A stretch of 64,000 nucleotides of DNA from Ectobacillus ponti (GCF_024294785.1 NZ_JANCLT010000004.1:131843-195842), one strand, 5' to 3'; positions 1-9,274 are shown, counted from the stretch's first letter. Notes: generated from the sequence alone by a model not told the origin. Translations and numbers: made by a program.

Positions 1-736
1 GGCGGGCTCGCATAAAACAGGGGCAGGCAGCGCCAAGGCACATCTGTTTGAGAATGCCTTCTATATTCTGACGCCTGCGCCGTACACAGCGCCGGAACGG
101 GTGGGGCAGCTGCAGGATTGGCTGAAGGGGACAAAAGCGCGCTTTTTGGTTATGGATGCGGCGCAGCATGACTTCCTGACAGGTGTGGTGAGCCACTTCC
201 CGCATCTGATTGCTGCGAGCCTCGTCCGGCACATGCACGGCTATTCGCAGCAGCATGAGCTGTTGACGGGACTGGCCGCCGGGGGATTCCGCGACATCAC
301 CCGCATTGCTTCAAGCAGCCCGCTTATGTGGCGGGACATTGTATCACACAACCAGGGCAATTTGTTGGAGCTGCTGGATGACTGGATGGAGGAAATGCAA
401 GAGGTGCGCCGCCTCGTGGCTGAGGGAAGCCCGGATGAATTGTACGGCTATTTCCACGGAGCGAAGCAGTTTCGAGATTCGCTGCCAATCCGGACAAAGG
501 GAGCCATCCCGTCCTTTTACGACTTGTATGTGGATGTGCTGGACCGCGCCGGGGTTATTTCCCACATCACCACGCTATTGGCGAAGGAAAATATCAGCAT
601 TACCAATATCCGGATCATTGAGGCGCGTGAGGATGTGTTCGGAGTCCTGCGCCTGAGCTTCCAGACAGAGGAAGACCGCCTGCAGGCAAAGCGCTGCCTG
701 GAGCAGCATAGCTATGAAACATACATTACGATGTAG
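1..736 (+). CDS. tyrA: Prephenate dehydrogenase, 3' part (5' end outside window)
   Basis: Oxidises prephenate to 4-hydroxyphenylpyruvate in tyrosine synthesis. The gene is open from the left edge (first whole codon at position 2) to a TAG at 734-736, so 244 C-terminal residues are visible and the NAD-binding domain is missing. The first visible residues, AGSHKTGAGSAKAHLFENAF, match the TyrA catalytic domain. Around visible residues 170-235 lies an ACT domain (YVDVLDRAGVISHIT...), as in the Bacillus enzyme, where it serves amino-acid feedback. aroA follows after 12 bases, so the two are probably one transcription unit of the aromatic pathway. Confidence 0.93.
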   Translation, partial: AGSHKTGAGSAKAHLFENAFYILTPAPYTAPERVGQLQDWLKGTKARFLVMDAAQHDFLTGVVSHFPHLIAASLVRHMHGYSQQHELLTGLAAGGFRDITRIASSSPLMWRDIVSHNQGNLLELLDDWMEEMQEVRRLVAEGSPDELYGYFHGAKQFRDSLPIRTKGAIPSFYDLYVDVLDRAGVISHITTLLAKENISITNIRIIEAREDVFGVLRLSFQTEEDRLQAKRCLEQHSYETYITM

Positions 737-748
737 GGAGATTGAATA

Positions 749-2029
749 ATGAAGCTGACGCGTGCTGAAAACGGGCTGCGCGGTACCATTCGTGTACCGG
801 GCGACAAATCCATTTCGCATCGCGCCGTCATGTTCGGGGCGATTGCAGAGGGAACAACGACCATTTCGGGTTTTTTGCCGGGCGAGGATTGTTTAAGCAC
901 CATTTCTTGCTTCCGTAAACTCGGGGTGGAAATCCGCCAAGAAGGCGATTATGTGGAAGTACAGGGTACAGGCCTGCATGGCCTGCAGGAGCCGGACGAG
1001 GTCCTGGATGTCGGAAATTCCGGCACAACGATCCGCCTGATGCTCGGTGTATTGGCCAATACACCCTTTCACAGCTGTCTGATCGGCGACAAATCCATCG
1101 CCAAGCGGCCGATGAAGCGTGTCACGGTGCCGCTCAAGCAAATGGGCGCGCAGATTGATGGGCGTGAGGGCGGCCAGTATACGCCAATCAGCATTCGCGG
1201 CGGCAATGTAAAGGGTATGCACTATGTATCCCCCGTTGCCAGTGCCCAGGTGAAATCCGCTGTGCTGCTTGCCGGTCTTCAAGGGGACGGCGTCACGGCT
1301 GTAACAGAGCCGGAAAAGTCGCGCGACCATACGGAGCGTATGCTGCGGGCATTCGGCTGTGAGGTGCAGGTTGATGGTATGACAGTTTCTGTGCAAGGCG
1401 GCCAACAGCTGCATGCCACCCATATCGAGGTGCCGGGCGACATTTCTTCAGCGGCCTTTTTCCTGGTGGCTGGCGCAGTTGTGCCAAACAGCCGCATCAA
1501 GCTGCAAAAGGTTGGCTTGAATCCTACACGTACCGGCATCCTGGAAGTGCTGCAGCAGATGGGTGCCAGCATTACAATTGAAAATGTCCAAAATGAAGAT
1601 TTCGAACCGTATGGCGATGTAACGGTGGAATACTCTTCGCTGCGCGGGGTGGAAATCGGCGGAGACGTAATTCCGCGTCTAATCGATGAAATCCCGATTT
1701 TGGCTCTGGCAGCTGCGCAGGCAGAGGGAACGACGGTGATTAAGGATGCGGCAGAGCTCAAGGTGAAGGAAACAAACCGGATTGATACAGTGGTGGATGA
1801 ACTGAAAAAGCTTGGCGCGCATATTGAAGCGACGCCGGACGGCATGATCATTCATGGCCGGACACCGCTGCGTGGGGCGTCAGTGAGCAGCCACGGCGAC
1901 CATCGGATCGGCATGATGCTCGGTATAGCAGCGTGCCTCGCAGATGGGGAAATGCTCATTGAGAACAGTGAGGCGGCAGCCGTATCGTATCCTACCTTCT
2001 TTGCAGAATTGCAGCGTTTACAGCAATAA
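749..2029 (+). CDS. aroA: 3-phosphoshikimate 1-carboxyvinyltransferase (EPSP synthase, class II)
   Basis: Joins shikimate 3-phosphate and phosphoenolpyruvate in the chorismate pathway; cytoplasmic. It has 426 residues, normal for the family. GDKSISHR sits near residue 18, the GNSGTT substrate loop near 90, RPMKRV near 120, and LKVKETNRI near 337. The four sequence marks of class II EPSP synthases are all present: GDKS, SAQVK, RDHTE and NPTR. The gene is called aroE in B. subtilis. Its last codons form the left arm of a perfect inverted repeat (2017-2079), so the stop codon lies inside the hairpin. Confidence 0.96.
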   Translation: MKLTRAENGLRGTIRVPGDKSISHRAVMFGAIAEGTTTISGFLPGEDCLSTISCFRKLGVEIRQEGDYVEVQGTGLHGLQEPDEVLDVGNSGTTIRLMLGVLANTPFHSCLIGDKSIAKRPMKRVTVPLKQMGAQIDGREGGQYTPISIRGGNVKGMHYVSPVASAQVKSAVLLAGLQGDGVTAVTEPEKSRDHTERMLRAFGCEVQVDGMTVSVQGGQQLHATHIEVPGDISSAAFFLVAGAVVPNSRIKLQKVGLNPTRTGILEVLQQMGASITIENVQNEDFEPYGDVTVEYSSLRGVEIGGDVIPRLIDEIPILALAAAQAEGTTVIKDAAELKVKETNRIDTVVDELKKLGAHIEATPDGMIIHGRTPLRGASVSSHGDHRIGMMLGIAACLADGEMLIENSEAAAVSYPTFFAELQRLQQ

Positions 2030-2079
2030 CCAAAATGGCTCCGTGCCGGACACGGAGCCATTTTGGTTATTGCTGTAAA
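2017..2079. repeat. Perfect 29-bp inverted repeat overlapping the aroA stop codon
   Basis: Left arm 2017-2045, five-base loop CCGGA at 2046-2050, right arm 2051-2079, with no mismatch over 29 bp. The arm includes the last three sense codons of aroA and its TAA. It has no T-tract after the right arm (AATTTCATG follows), so it is not a classical terminator, although an RNA hairpin this stable would end or protect the tyrA-aroA message. It reads the same on both strands and could act on either. Confidence 0.9.
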
Positions 2080-2118
2080 ATTTCATGTATCGAATTAAAA
2101 GTCTCAGTATCTCCCGGC

Positions 2119-2148
2119 TTGCCTTCTCATGCCAATCCTGCGTACAAT
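2119..2148 (+). promoter_or_regulatory. Possible sigma-A promoter for ypiA
   Basis: TTGCCT at 2119-2124 and TACAAT at 2143-2148 with an 18-base spacer. It lies downstream of the inverted repeat and upstream of ypiA. However, a terminator-like hairpin (2221-2261) sits between it and the gene, so its role is uncertain. Confidence 0.35.
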
Positions 2149-2220
2149 AGGCATACACAAAGAAAGGCGGAAGCAGTCCGCGGAGCTTCCCTGGCTGCTG
2201 CAGCTGGATACAAAGAAAAG

Positions 2221-2261
2221 CGGAACCGGCTTTCAGGCGCCGTTCCGGCACATATTTTTTT
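2221..2261 (+). terminator. Terminator-like hairpin upstream of ypiA
   Basis: A GGAACCGGC / GCCGTTCC imperfect stem is followed within about ten bases by ATTTTTTT. It lies only about 25 bases ahead of ypiA, so it could end upstream transcription or attenuate ypiA. Confidence 0.4.
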
Positions 2262-2287
2262 GAATTGACGAAAAGGAGTTAAGCGGC

Positions 2288-3547
2288 ATGAACCAATTAG
2301 AACAAGCTGTTCAATACATAGAACAAGGTGAAGTAGAGAAGGGGCTTGAGCTGCTGGAGGAGCGCGAGCAGGCCGGCACAGACGAAGAGAAATACTATGT
2401 GGCTTATTATTATCAAAGGCTCGGGCTCGTGGAGCGGGCGCTGCGCATCATGGAAGACTTGCACACTCTGTATCCCGATGAGATTGAGTTTCGGCTGCTG
2501 CTGGCAGAGCTGTATGTGGACGATGACCGGGAAGATGAGGCAATTGACCTGCTGAGCGAGGTGGCGGAGGATGAGGAAGGATACGTCCGCACCCTGTTGC
2601 TGTTGGCTGATTTATACCAAATGCAGGGATTGGAAGAAGTGGCGGAGAAGAAGCTATTGCAGGCGCAGCGTCTTCTTCCGGATGAACCGATTGTCTCCTT
2701 CGGGCTGGCGGAGCTCTACAGCAGCCGCGGTGATGATGCGAAGGCGGTGCCGTATTATAAGGCGCTGCTGGACGAGCACGATGAGATGGGCGGGGTAAAC
2801 CTCTCCTTGCGCCTCGCAGAGTGTCTGAGCGCGCTTGGCAGCTGGGAAGAGGCAATTCCATACTATGAAGCGGGGCTGCAGGAGCAGGAGAATCTCCATT
2901 CCGTATTCGGCTACGGCTTCACACTCTACCAGGCGCAGCAGTATCAGCGTGCCATTCCGGTGTTTCAAAAGGTGCTGGAGCAGGATGAAATGTCCGCCGC
3001 CTATGTGTACTTGGCAGAGTGCTATGACCAGGAAGGGATGAAGCAGGAAAGCTATGCAACGTGGAAGCTGGCTCTGGAGCAGGATAAAATGTCCGCTGAC
3101 CTTCATGTCCGCTTTGCGGAAGCCGCTGCCAAAGCGGGAGAGACGGCGGAGGCTCAGCAGGCGCTGCAGGAGGCGCTCGCTCTTGATCCGTCCCATTTGG
3201 AGGCGCTGCTGCAATATATCCATCTGCTGAAGGAAGACGCGGATTATGAGCGCGTTGTGGAACTTGTCGGATATGCTGCGGAACATGGAGAAGCGGACCC
3301 GCAGCTGATATGGGAGCTTGCTCATGCGAAAAGAGAGCTGGAGCAGTACTCAGAGGCATTAAAACATTATGAGGATGCATATACTTCTTTTAAGACGGAT
3401 GCAGTCTTCTTGGAGGAGTACGGGCGCTTTTTGCTTGAGGAAGGGCTGCGCGCGCAAGCAAGAGAAGTCTTTACGCAGCTCCTGCAGCTGGACCCGACAC
3501 AAACACACATTGAGGAACTGCTATATAATTTAGAGGATTTCGGGTAA
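2288..3547 (+). CDS. ypiA: TPR-repeat protein YpiA
   Basis: 419 residues, almost entirely tetratricopeptide repeats. Repeating pairs of helices with the W-x2-L/I-G/A-Y-Y pattern run from about residue 5 to the end (for example AEKKLLQAQRLLPDEPIV and AIPVFQKVLEQDEMSAAYVYL). There is no signal peptide or membrane segment, so it is a cytoplasmic scaffold whose partner is unknown. AAGGAG stands at a good distance before the ATG. The position between aroA and ypiB is the same as in B. subtilis, and length matches YpiA there (about 420). Confidence 0.85.
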   Translation: MNQLEQAVQYIEQGEVEKGLELLEEREQAGTDEEKYYVAYYYQRLGLVERALRIMEDLHTLYPDEIEFRLLLAELYVDDDREDEAIDLLSEVAEDEEGYVRTLLLLADLYQMQGLEEVAEKKLLQAQRLLPDEPIVSFGLAELYSSRGDDAKAVPYYKALLDEHDEMGGVNLSLRLAECLSALGSWEEAIPYYEAGLQEQENLHSVFGYGFTLYQAQQYQRAIPVFQKVLEQDEMSAAYVYLAECYDQEGMKQESYATWKLALEQDKMSADLHVRFAEAAAKAGETAEAQQALQEALALDPSHLEALLQYIHLLKEDADYERVVELVGYAAEHGEADPQLIWELAHAKRELEQYSEALKHYEDAYTSFKTDAVFLEEYGRFLLEEGLRAQAREVFTQLLQLDPTQTHIEELLYNLEDFG

Positions 3548-3622
3548 ACCGGAAGGAAATTCGACAGAGCTTCTTGAATGTTATAAAAAAAGAAAAGTAG
3601 GACAGAGGAGGGAGCCGGCGCG

Positions 3623-4159
3623 ATGAATACTCCTGTTTCTGTAAATGAGAAGAAGGATTTTGTGAAGTGGTTTTTAAGCAACTACCAGCTTAAGCAGCGT
3701 GAGTGTGTATGGATTTTAAATTACTTGATGAGTCACGATCAATTGATGAAAAAGGTACATTTCGTTGAACATGCCAAGTATTGCCCGCGCGGCCTGGTGA
3801 TGTCTGCAAGCTGCGTCAAGGATGCTCCGTTCCATTTTTACAAACAGAATGTGATGACGACCGATGCAGAGAAGTCCTTTCATGATATCCGATTGAACCG
3901 GGATGAAGATATCTACATCCAGCTGAACTTCAAATCTTCTTTTCAAAATGCAAATTACGTAGCGGTGCTGGAGGACAATCCATTCTTGCCAAAGAATATG
4001 GAAGTCAACGAAAAAGACCGTCTGCTTGCAGAGCGTTTCCTGGAGGAGAGTATTTATAACTTTCGTCGTGACCGCCTCATGCGTCTGATTGATGAAGCGC
4101 TGGATAAGGATGACCGCGGTGCCTTCGCACAGCTGACCAAGCAGTTAAAGCAATTGTAG
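3623..4159 (+). CDS. ypiB: UPF0302/IDEAL-domain protein YpiB
   Basis: 178 residues. The N-terminal part (about 1-110) is the UPF0302 domain of YpiB. The C-terminal helix from about residue 135 ([20 protein letters not shown]) is an IDEAL domain, a short segment shared by several Bacillus proteins. Molecular function is not established. The start is preceded by GAGGAGGGAG. It is followed by a strong terminator at 4211-4245, so ypiA-ypiB probably ends here. Confidence 0.85.
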   Translation: MNTPVSVNEKKDFVKWFLSNYQLKQRECVWILNYLMSHDQLMKKVHFVEHAKYCPRGLVMSASCVKDAPFHFYKQNVMTTDAEKSFHDIRLNRDEDIYIQLNFKSSFQNANYVAVLEDNPFLPKNMEVNEKDRLLAERFLEESIYNFRRDRLMRLIDEALDKDDRGAFAQLTKQLKQL

Positions 4160-4210
4160 GAAATGGCACCTTGTCTTATTTTTGACAAATTTATGTCGCG
4201 GCTGTGAAAG

Positions 4211-4245
4211 AAAACCCCTGCCAAGCAGGGGTTTTTCTTTTTTTT
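4211..4245 (+). terminator. Rho-independent terminator after ypiB
   Basis: Perfect 11-bp stem AAAACCCCTGC / GCAGGGGTTTT with a three-base loop, followed by a long T-rich run. Confidence 0.85.
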
Positions 4246-4331
4246 TCCTGCGGCTGTATGGTTTAATAAAAGAGGGAATATTGCAATATCTCGGGTGCAT
4301 GCCCGCACCTGATGCAGGATGGGGGATTTGG

Positions 4332-4790
4332 ATGGATTGGATTGTGAAAGATATACAGTTGTATGAACAAGCGAGGGAATATGTGGACACGGCTGTGGTT
4401 CCGCTTATTCCGGTATCGCTCGGGGCAGACGTCCAGAGCATAGTACAGAAGGGGGAGTATATTTCTGTACTGACAAGAGAACTGGAGCATGAGTATCGCG
4501 GCAGATTGCTGCGCTTGCCGGAATTCTCCTATATGACTGTCCATGCGGAAGCCGAGCAGCAGCGTCTGCGGGATTGGACTGACCACCTGCTGGAGAGCGG
4601 GATGCGCCATGTGGTGTATGTAACAAGCGATTATAGCTGGAAGGAAGCCGATCTGCCAAAAGGGACGCTGTTCTGGCTGCCGGCACTGCCGATTGAACAG
4701 CTCGACAGCAAGGCGAAACGGGAAGTCATCCACTCGCAAATTCGTGAAATGATGACAATTCTTACGAAAAAGTGGGAAAAGACAGAATAA
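4332..4790 (+). CDS. ypiF: DUF2487 protein YpiF
   Basis: 152 residues from the ATG at 4332, preceded by a GGATGGGGG purine run. An in-frame upstream start at 4182 is rejected because it would translate through the ypiB terminator. The protein begins MDWIVKDIQLYEQAREYVDT. It is soluble, with no motif that reveals a reaction. Length and position ahead of qcrABC match B. subtilis YpiF. Function unknown. Confidence 0.75.
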   Translation: MDWIVKDIQLYEQAREYVDTAVVPLIPVSLGADVQSIVQKGEYISVLTRELEHEYRGRLLRLPEFSYMTVHAEAEQQRLRDWTDHLLESGMRHVVYVTSDYSWKEADLPKGTLFWLPALPIEQLDSKAKREVIHSQIREMMTILTKKWEKTE

Positions 4791-4824
4791 AATGATAGTT
4801 TGTATGATTATGAGAAGTATGATA

Positions 4825-4853
4825 TTGACCAATGCATTTTGTTATTATATCAT
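4825..4853 (+). promoter_or_regulatory. Probable sigma-A promoter of qcrABC
   Basis: TTGACC at 4825-4830 and TATCAT at 4848-4853 with a 17-base spacer. It is about 80 bases upstream of the qcrA start, in an AT-rich gap. Confidence 0.5.
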
Positions 4854-4931
4854 GATAGTGTCCTAGTTTTTCTATTATTACTAATGTTATCCTAAAGGGG
4901 TACAACTCTGTATAGAGGGGGGAAATGTTTC

Positions 4932-5441
4932 ATGAGCGAGAAAGAACATCGGGTATCAAGACGCCAGTTTCTGAACTATACCTTGACAGGTGTGGGCGGA
5001 TTCATGGCGGCAGGCATTATCATGCCAATGGCGCGTTTTGCGCTGGATCCTGTTTTGAAAAAGGAAGCAGGAACTGATATGGTGGCCGTGACGCAAGTCA
5101 AGGACATCACAAATGAACCGAAGCGCTTTGACTTTAAGGTAAAGGTAGTAGACGGGTGGTATAAATCCGAAGAGACAAAGTCAGCTTGGGTATTTAAACA
5201 TGAAAGCGGAGACATTATAGCGCTTTCGCCTGTTTGTAAGCACTTGGGATGCACAGTCAACTGGGGTGGTGACAAGGCGCATCCAAACCAATTCTATTGC
5301 CCGTGCCATGGAGGGCGCTACGACAAGGACGGCATTAACATCAAAGGCACACCGCCATTGGCGCCGCTTGATGTGTACCAGTCGCAGGTGAAGGACGGCA
5401 CGCTGTATCTTGGCAAGGCAAAGCCGCATGGAGGTGCTTAA
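4932..5441 (+). CDS. qcrA: Menaquinol:cytochrome c reductase, Rieske iron-sulfur subunit
   Basis: 169 residues. It carries electrons from menaquinol to cytochrome c within the bc complex. A twin-arginine motif (SRRQFLN, residues 9-15) precedes a hydrophobic anchor at about 17-35, so the protein is exported folded and held in the membrane. The [2Fe-2S] ligands are Cys102/His104 (CKHLGC) and Cys123/His126 (CPCHGG), with Cys107 and Cys125 as the disulfide pair. First gene of the operon; qcrB starts 3 bases after its stop. Confidence 0.96.
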   Translation: MSEKEHRVSRRQFLNYTLTGVGGFMAAGIIMPMARFALDPVLKKEAGTDMVAVTQVKDITNEPKRFDFKVKVVDGWYKSEETKSAWVFKHESGDIIALSPVCKHLGCTVNWGGDKAHPNQFYCPCHGGRYDKDGINIKGTPPLAPLDVYQSQVKDGTLYLGKAKPHGGA

Positions 5442-5444
5442 TAG

Positions 5445-6119
5445 ATGTTGAACAAAATTTATGATTGGGTCGACGAGCGGTTGGATATTACGCCGTTGTG
5501 GCGCGATATCGCTGACCATGAGGTGCCTGAGCACGTTAACCCGGCCCACCATTTCTCAGCATTTGTGTATTGCTTTGGCGGATTGACATTCTTTGTTACA
5601 GTCATTCAAATCTTGTCCGGCATGTTCTTGACAATGTACTATGTACCCGATATCAAGAATGCCTGGGAATCTGTGTACTATTTGCAAAATGACGTGGCGT
5701 ACGGCCAAATTGTACGCGGCATGCACCACTGGGGCGCAAGTCTTGTCATCGTCATGATGTTCTTGCATACGCTTCGTGTATTCTTCCAGGGAGCATATAA
5801 GAAGCCGCGCGAGCTGAACTGGATCGTGGGCGTGCTTATTTTCTTCGTCATGCTCGGTCTTGGCTTTACAGGATACCTGCTGCCATGGGATATGAAAGCG
5901 CTGTTTGCGACAAAGGTAGGCTTGCAGATTGCGGAGCAGACGCCGTTGATCGGCAAACAGGTCAAAACGCTGCTGGCAGGCCACTCCGAAATCGTAGGGG
6001 CTCAAACATTGACGCGTTTCTTTGCTATTCACGTCTTCTTCTTGCCGGGGGCATTGATGGGCTTGATGGCTGCGCACTTCCTGATTATTCGTAAGCAGGG
6101 CATTTCCGGCCCGTTGTAA
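5445..6119 (+). CDS. qcrB: Menaquinol:cytochrome c reductase, cytochrome b6 subunit
   Basis: 224 residues with four transmembrane helices, the short b6-type cytochrome b found in Bacillus and plastids. Haem-b histidines lie in helix 2 (MHHWGASLVIVMMFLHTLRV) and helix 4 (AIHVFFLPGALMGLMAAHF). Its partner, the subunit IV half, is fused into QcrC. It sits between qcrA and qcrC in the same operon. Confidence 0.96.
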   Translation: MLNKIYDWVDERLDITPLWRDIADHEVPEHVNPAHHFSAFVYCFGGLTFFVTVIQILSGMFLTMYYVPDIKNAWESVYYLQNDVAYGQIVRGMHHWGASLVIVMMFLHTLRVFFQGAYKKPRELNWIVGVLIFFVMLGLGFTGYLLPWDMKALFATKVGLQIAEQTPLIGKQVKTLLAGHSEIVGAQTLTRFFAIHVFFLPGALMGLMAAHFLIIRKQGISGPL

Positions 6120-6163
6120 GATGCAAGAATGATAGATTGTACGGTATTTAAAGGAGGGAGATT

Positions 6164-6937
6164 ATGCATCGCGGCAAAGGGATGAAATTCGTGGGAGATT
6201 CGCGCGTGCCGGCATTATCCATGCGCAAGCCGAATATTCCAAAAGACTATTCTGAATATCCGGGAAAGACGGAGGCATTTTGGCCGAACTTTCTGTTGAA
6301 GGAATGGATGGTAGGCTCAGTATTCTTGGTTGGATATCTTTGTTTGACAGTGGCGCATCCATCGCCGCTTGAGCGGATTGCCGATCCGACAGACACGGGC
6401 TACATACCGCTTCCAGACTGGTATTTCTTATTCTTGTATCAGCTGTTGAAGTATTCTTACGCATCAGGCCCATATACAACAATTGGCGCATTCATCATGC
6501 CGGGTTTGGCTTTCGGTTCATTGCTGCTGGCTCCGTTCCTGGACCGCGGTCCGGAACGCCGTCCAAAGAAACGTCCGGTCGCAGTCGGCTTTATGCTGCT
6601 GGCCTTGGCGGCAACGGTGTTCCTGACTTGGGAATCTGTTGCGCACCATGACTGGGAAGCTGCCAAGAAGCAAGGAGCCATTAAGAAAACTGTAGAGGTT
6701 GACAAAAATGCTGATGGCTATAAAGTGATGCAGGCCAACACTTGCTTGACTTGCCACGGTGATAATCTGCAGGGCGGCGCGGCTGCGCCACAGCTGCAAG
6801 GCTTGACGCTGAAGCCGGAAGAAATCGCAAAGATTGCGAAGGAAGGCAGAGGCAAAATGCCTGCCGGCGTCTTCAAGGGTACAGACGAAGAGCTGAAAAA
6901 GCTGTCTGAGTACATTGCTCAGTATAATAAGAAATAA
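6164..6937 (+). CDS. qcrC: Menaquinol:cytochrome c reductase, cytochrome b/c fusion subunit
   Basis: 257 residues. The N-terminal half (about 45-160) resembles subunit IV of the b6f complex with three membrane helices, including the quinol-site PDWYF stretch at 84-88. The C-terminal part is an extracellular haem c domain with CLTCH at 194-198 and a likely Met axial ligand in KMPAGVF. This fusion is the Bacillus form. AGGAGGGAG precedes the ATG. A terminator follows at 7001-7030. Confidence 0.95.
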   Translation: MHRGKGMKFVGDSRVPALSMRKPNIPKDYSEYPGKTEAFWPNFLLKEWMVGSVFLVGYLCLTVAHPSPLERIADPTDTGYIPLPDWYFLFLYQLLKYSYASGPYTTIGAFIMPGLAFGSLLLAPFLDRGPERRPKKRPVAVGFMLLALAATVFLTWESVAHHDWEAAKKQGAIKKTVEVDKNADGYKVMQANTCLTCHGDNLQGGAAAPQLQGLTLKPEEIAKIAKEGRGKMPAGVFKGTDEELKKLSEYIAQYNKK

Positions 6938-7000
6938 TGAAAAAAAGCGAAGGTTCTCCCTGGCAGTAAGCTGTCCGGAGAGGCTGGACAATAGGAAAGA

Positions 7001-7030
7001 CCGGCTGCTGCTGCAGCCGGCTTTTTCTTT
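7001..7030 (+). terminator. Terminator of qcrABC
   Basis: Stem CCGGCTGC / GCAGCCGG with a four-base loop, then TTTTTCTTTT. Confidence 0.8.
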
Positions 7031-7087
7031 TCAGCCGGTGCGTATATAATGGAAAGGACTTATACATAGAAAGCTGAGGGAATCAGA

Positions 7088-7678
7088 GTGGCATTTTTAT
7101 ATCATTTTTTGCGCAGCCGCGGCGTGCTGTGGCTGCTGCTTATCGTAAATACGCTGGGCACTGTATATGGGTACATTTGGTATCAATATCAGCTTGTGGA
7201 GACAAAGCCGCAATTCCTCCTGTTTGTGCCGGACAGCCCGACGGCAAGCCTGTTTTTTATGTTTGTGCTGATTGCCTTTTTGCTGCGGAAAAACTGGGGG
7301 CTGTTTGAGGCACTGGCGCTGGTGACCTTGTACAAATACGGCATTTGGGCGGTTGTGATGAATGTGCTGCTGCTGCTGGCGGCAGGGACGCTTGATTGGA
7401 CCGGCTATATGCTGATGGCTTCGCATGGTGCGATGGCCGTCCAAGGAATTTTATATGCGCCGTTCTATCGGATGAAGAGCTGGCATCTGGCCTTTGCTGC
7501 TGTATGGACACTGCACGATGTTGTGATTGATTATGTGTTTCGGCAGATGCCGCATTACGGGATTCTGGACCAGCTCTATCAGCCGATCGGGTACTTTACC
7601 TTCTGGCTCAGCATCAGCGCGATCGTGCTGGCCTACCTGCTCTGCCTCCATCCAAAACGGCGTACGATGAGCTTGTAA
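7088..7678 (+). CDS. ypjA: DUF1405 membrane protein YpjA
   Basis: 196 residues, with about six hydrophobic helices spread over the whole length (first at about 13-30, last at about 168-187). It fits the DUF1405 family and matches YpjA by position after qcrC. The start is GTG at 7088, preceded by a modest GAGGG. No catalytic motif is visible and the function is unknown. Confidence 0.78.
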   Translation: MAFLYHFLRSRGVLWLLLIVNTLGTVYGYIWYQYQLVETKPQFLLFVPDSPTASLFFMFVLIAFLLRKNWGLFEALALVTLYKYGIWAVVMNVLLLLAAGTLDWTGYMLMASHGAMAVQGILYAPFYRMKSWHLAFAAVWTLHDVVIDYVFRQMPHYGILDQLYQPIGYFTFWLSISAIVLAYLLCLHPKRRTMSL

Positions 7679-7735
7679 GGTCTATTCTTGTCCCAATCCT
7701 CATAGATTGTAGTAGAAGTTGTGGGGGGGACAGGA

Positions 7736-8509
7736 ATGAAACGACTGATTCTACTGCTGATCATATTTTTGTTGTTCATGCCGCCTCGGGCGCATGCAAA
7801 GGATTGGAGCGAACTGGATGAACTGGTGGACCAGACCATTCAGCTCGTGAAGAACAAGGAGTGGAATAAAGCGGACGAGATTATGCGCTACTTCCCCACC
7901 GCATTTGCCGGCAGCAGCGCTGGTACGGCGCCTGAGCATGTACGTGTGATTTCTATGGCCTATGACAAAGCGGCTGCAGCCGTTCGGAATACGGAAGCAA
8001 GTCAGAAGGTGAAGGAGGATGAACTTCTGTCGCTGCGCCTCGTGCTGGATGCTGCGACATCAAAGTATCAGCCGCTCTGGCAATCGCGCCGTCAACAGGT
8101 GATGGAGGCCTTTGCGAAAATGGAGCAAGCGGCAAAGGATGGAAAGGACGACATGTTCCAGCTCGACTTGAATGTGTTTTTGTATGAAATGGAAATCGTC
8201 TATCCAAGCCTTGTGGTGGATTTGCGGAAGGAAGATCTGCAGCAGGTAAATGCGCACCTGTCTTATCTGGATGAGTATCGCGGCACGATGATGAAGAGCA
8301 AGGACAGCGGGCGGCAGCTGCGCATCATCCGGGATGACTTGGACAAAATGTTTCAAAATGCCGGCAAGGACGAGGCGGAGCCTTCCTTGGTCTGGATTAT
8401 GATTACTACCGGCGGCATTATCATTTTTACATTAACTTATGTCGGTTGGAGAAAATACAAAGGTGAACAAGAAAGGAAAAAGCGCCCTCTGGAGTCCGAA
8501 AACGGGTGA
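7736..8509 (+). CDS. ypjB: Sporulation-associated protein YpjB
   Basis: 257 residues from the ATG at 7736, chosen over an in-frame GTG at 7721 because GGGGGGACAGGA then serves as ribosome binding site. A signal peptide (MKRLILLLIIFLLFMPPRAHA) leads into a mainly helical extracellular domain. One membrane helix near the C-terminus (about residues 220-240, WIMITTGGIIIFTLTY) is followed by a basic tail. The family is tied to sporulation in Bacillus; biochemical role unknown. Confidence 0.75.
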   Translation: MKRLILLLIIFLLFMPPRAHAKDWSELDELVDQTIQLVKNKEWNKADEIMRYFPTAFAGSSAGTAPEHVRVISMAYDKAAAAVRNTEASQKVKEDELLSLRLVLDAATSKYQPLWQSRRQQVMEAFAKMEQAAKDGKDDMFQLDLNVFLYEMEIVYPSLVVDLRKEDLQQVNAHLSYLDEYRGTMMKSKDSGRQLRIIRDDLDKMFQNAGKDEAEPSLVWIMITTGGIIIFTLTYVGWRKYKGEQERKKRPLESENG

Positions 8510-8521
8510 GACACGTTTTCT

Positions 8522-8550
8522 TTGACAGCACTCCTAAAGATACATACAAT
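8522..8550 (+). promoter_or_regulatory. Sigma-A promoter upstream of the YugP-type peptidase
   Basis: Consensus TTGACA at 8522-8527, 17-base spacer, TACAAT at 8545-8550. It is 30 bases ahead of the start codon at 8581. Confidence 0.6.
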
Positions 8551-8580
8551 ACAAATACAACAGCTTTGTAGGAGGTTGCA

Positions 8581-9261
8581 ATGCTCTATATCATCTACTT
8601 CATCATCATTCTCGTTATCCCGCTGTACGCACAGGCGCGGGTACGCAGTGCCTACAGCAAGTATTCACAGGTATACTCCACATCCGGGATGACCGGAGCG
8701 CAGGTGGCGCGCCGCATTTTGGATGCCAATGGCCTTTATGATGTGGCAGTGGAAGAAACACCGGGACATTTATCTGACCATTATGACCCGCGTTCCCGGA
8801 CTGTCCGTTTGTCTACCAGTAATTATTACGGCCAATCTGTAGCCGGAACAGCGGTCGCAGCTCATGAAGTAGGCCATGCAATCCAGCATGCAAAGGACTA
8901 CAGCTTCCTTCGCTTCCGCCATGCGCTTGTTCCGGTGGCGAGCTTCGGTTCGAATTTATCCTGGGTCTTCGTTATGATTGGGATTTTCGCGCAGCTTTCC
9001 AACATGCTGCTGCTTGGCATTGTGCTGATGGCGGCGGGGGTGCTGTTCCAAATCATCACCCTGCCGGTGGAGTTTGATGCTTCCGGCCGGGCAATGAAGC
9101 AGATTGCCGGACTTGGCATTGTGGACCATGCAGAAGAGCGTGATGCCCGCAGAGTGCTGAATGCAGCGGCGCTCACGTATGTTGCTGCAGCGGCGGTAGC
9201 GGTATTTGAGCTTTTGCGTCTTGTGCTGATTTATACAGGCATGCAGCGCAGTGATGACTGA
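8581..9261 (+). CDS. YugP-type membrane zinc metallopeptidase
   Basis: 226 residues. An N-terminal membrane helix (3-18) is followed by a domain with the zinc-peptidase signature HEVGH at 95-99. Two further helices lie at about 120-155, and a C-terminal helix near 198-218. The arrangement is that of the neutral zinc metallopeptidase family that includes B. subtilis YugP. TAGGAGG precedes the ATG. It has its own promoter, and a bidirectional terminator separates it from the convergent ypjC. Confidence 0.82.
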   Translation: MLYIIYFIIILVIPLYAQARVRSAYSKYSQVYSTSGMTGAQVARRILDANGLYDVAVEETPGHLSDHYDPRSRTVRLSTSNYYGQSVAGTAVAAHEVGHAIQHAKDYSFLRFRHALVPVASFGSNLSWVFVMIGIFAQLSNMLLLGIVLMAAGVLFQIITLPVEFDASGRAMKQIAGLGIVDHAEERDARRVLNAAALTYVAAAAVAVFELLRLVLIYTGMQRSDD

Positions 9262-9274
9262 GGAGCCTGAACAG

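Noticed and set aside
4182-4331. Longer start for ypiF
   Set aside because: It would translate the ypiB terminator and has no ribosome binding site; the ATG at 4332 fits family length.
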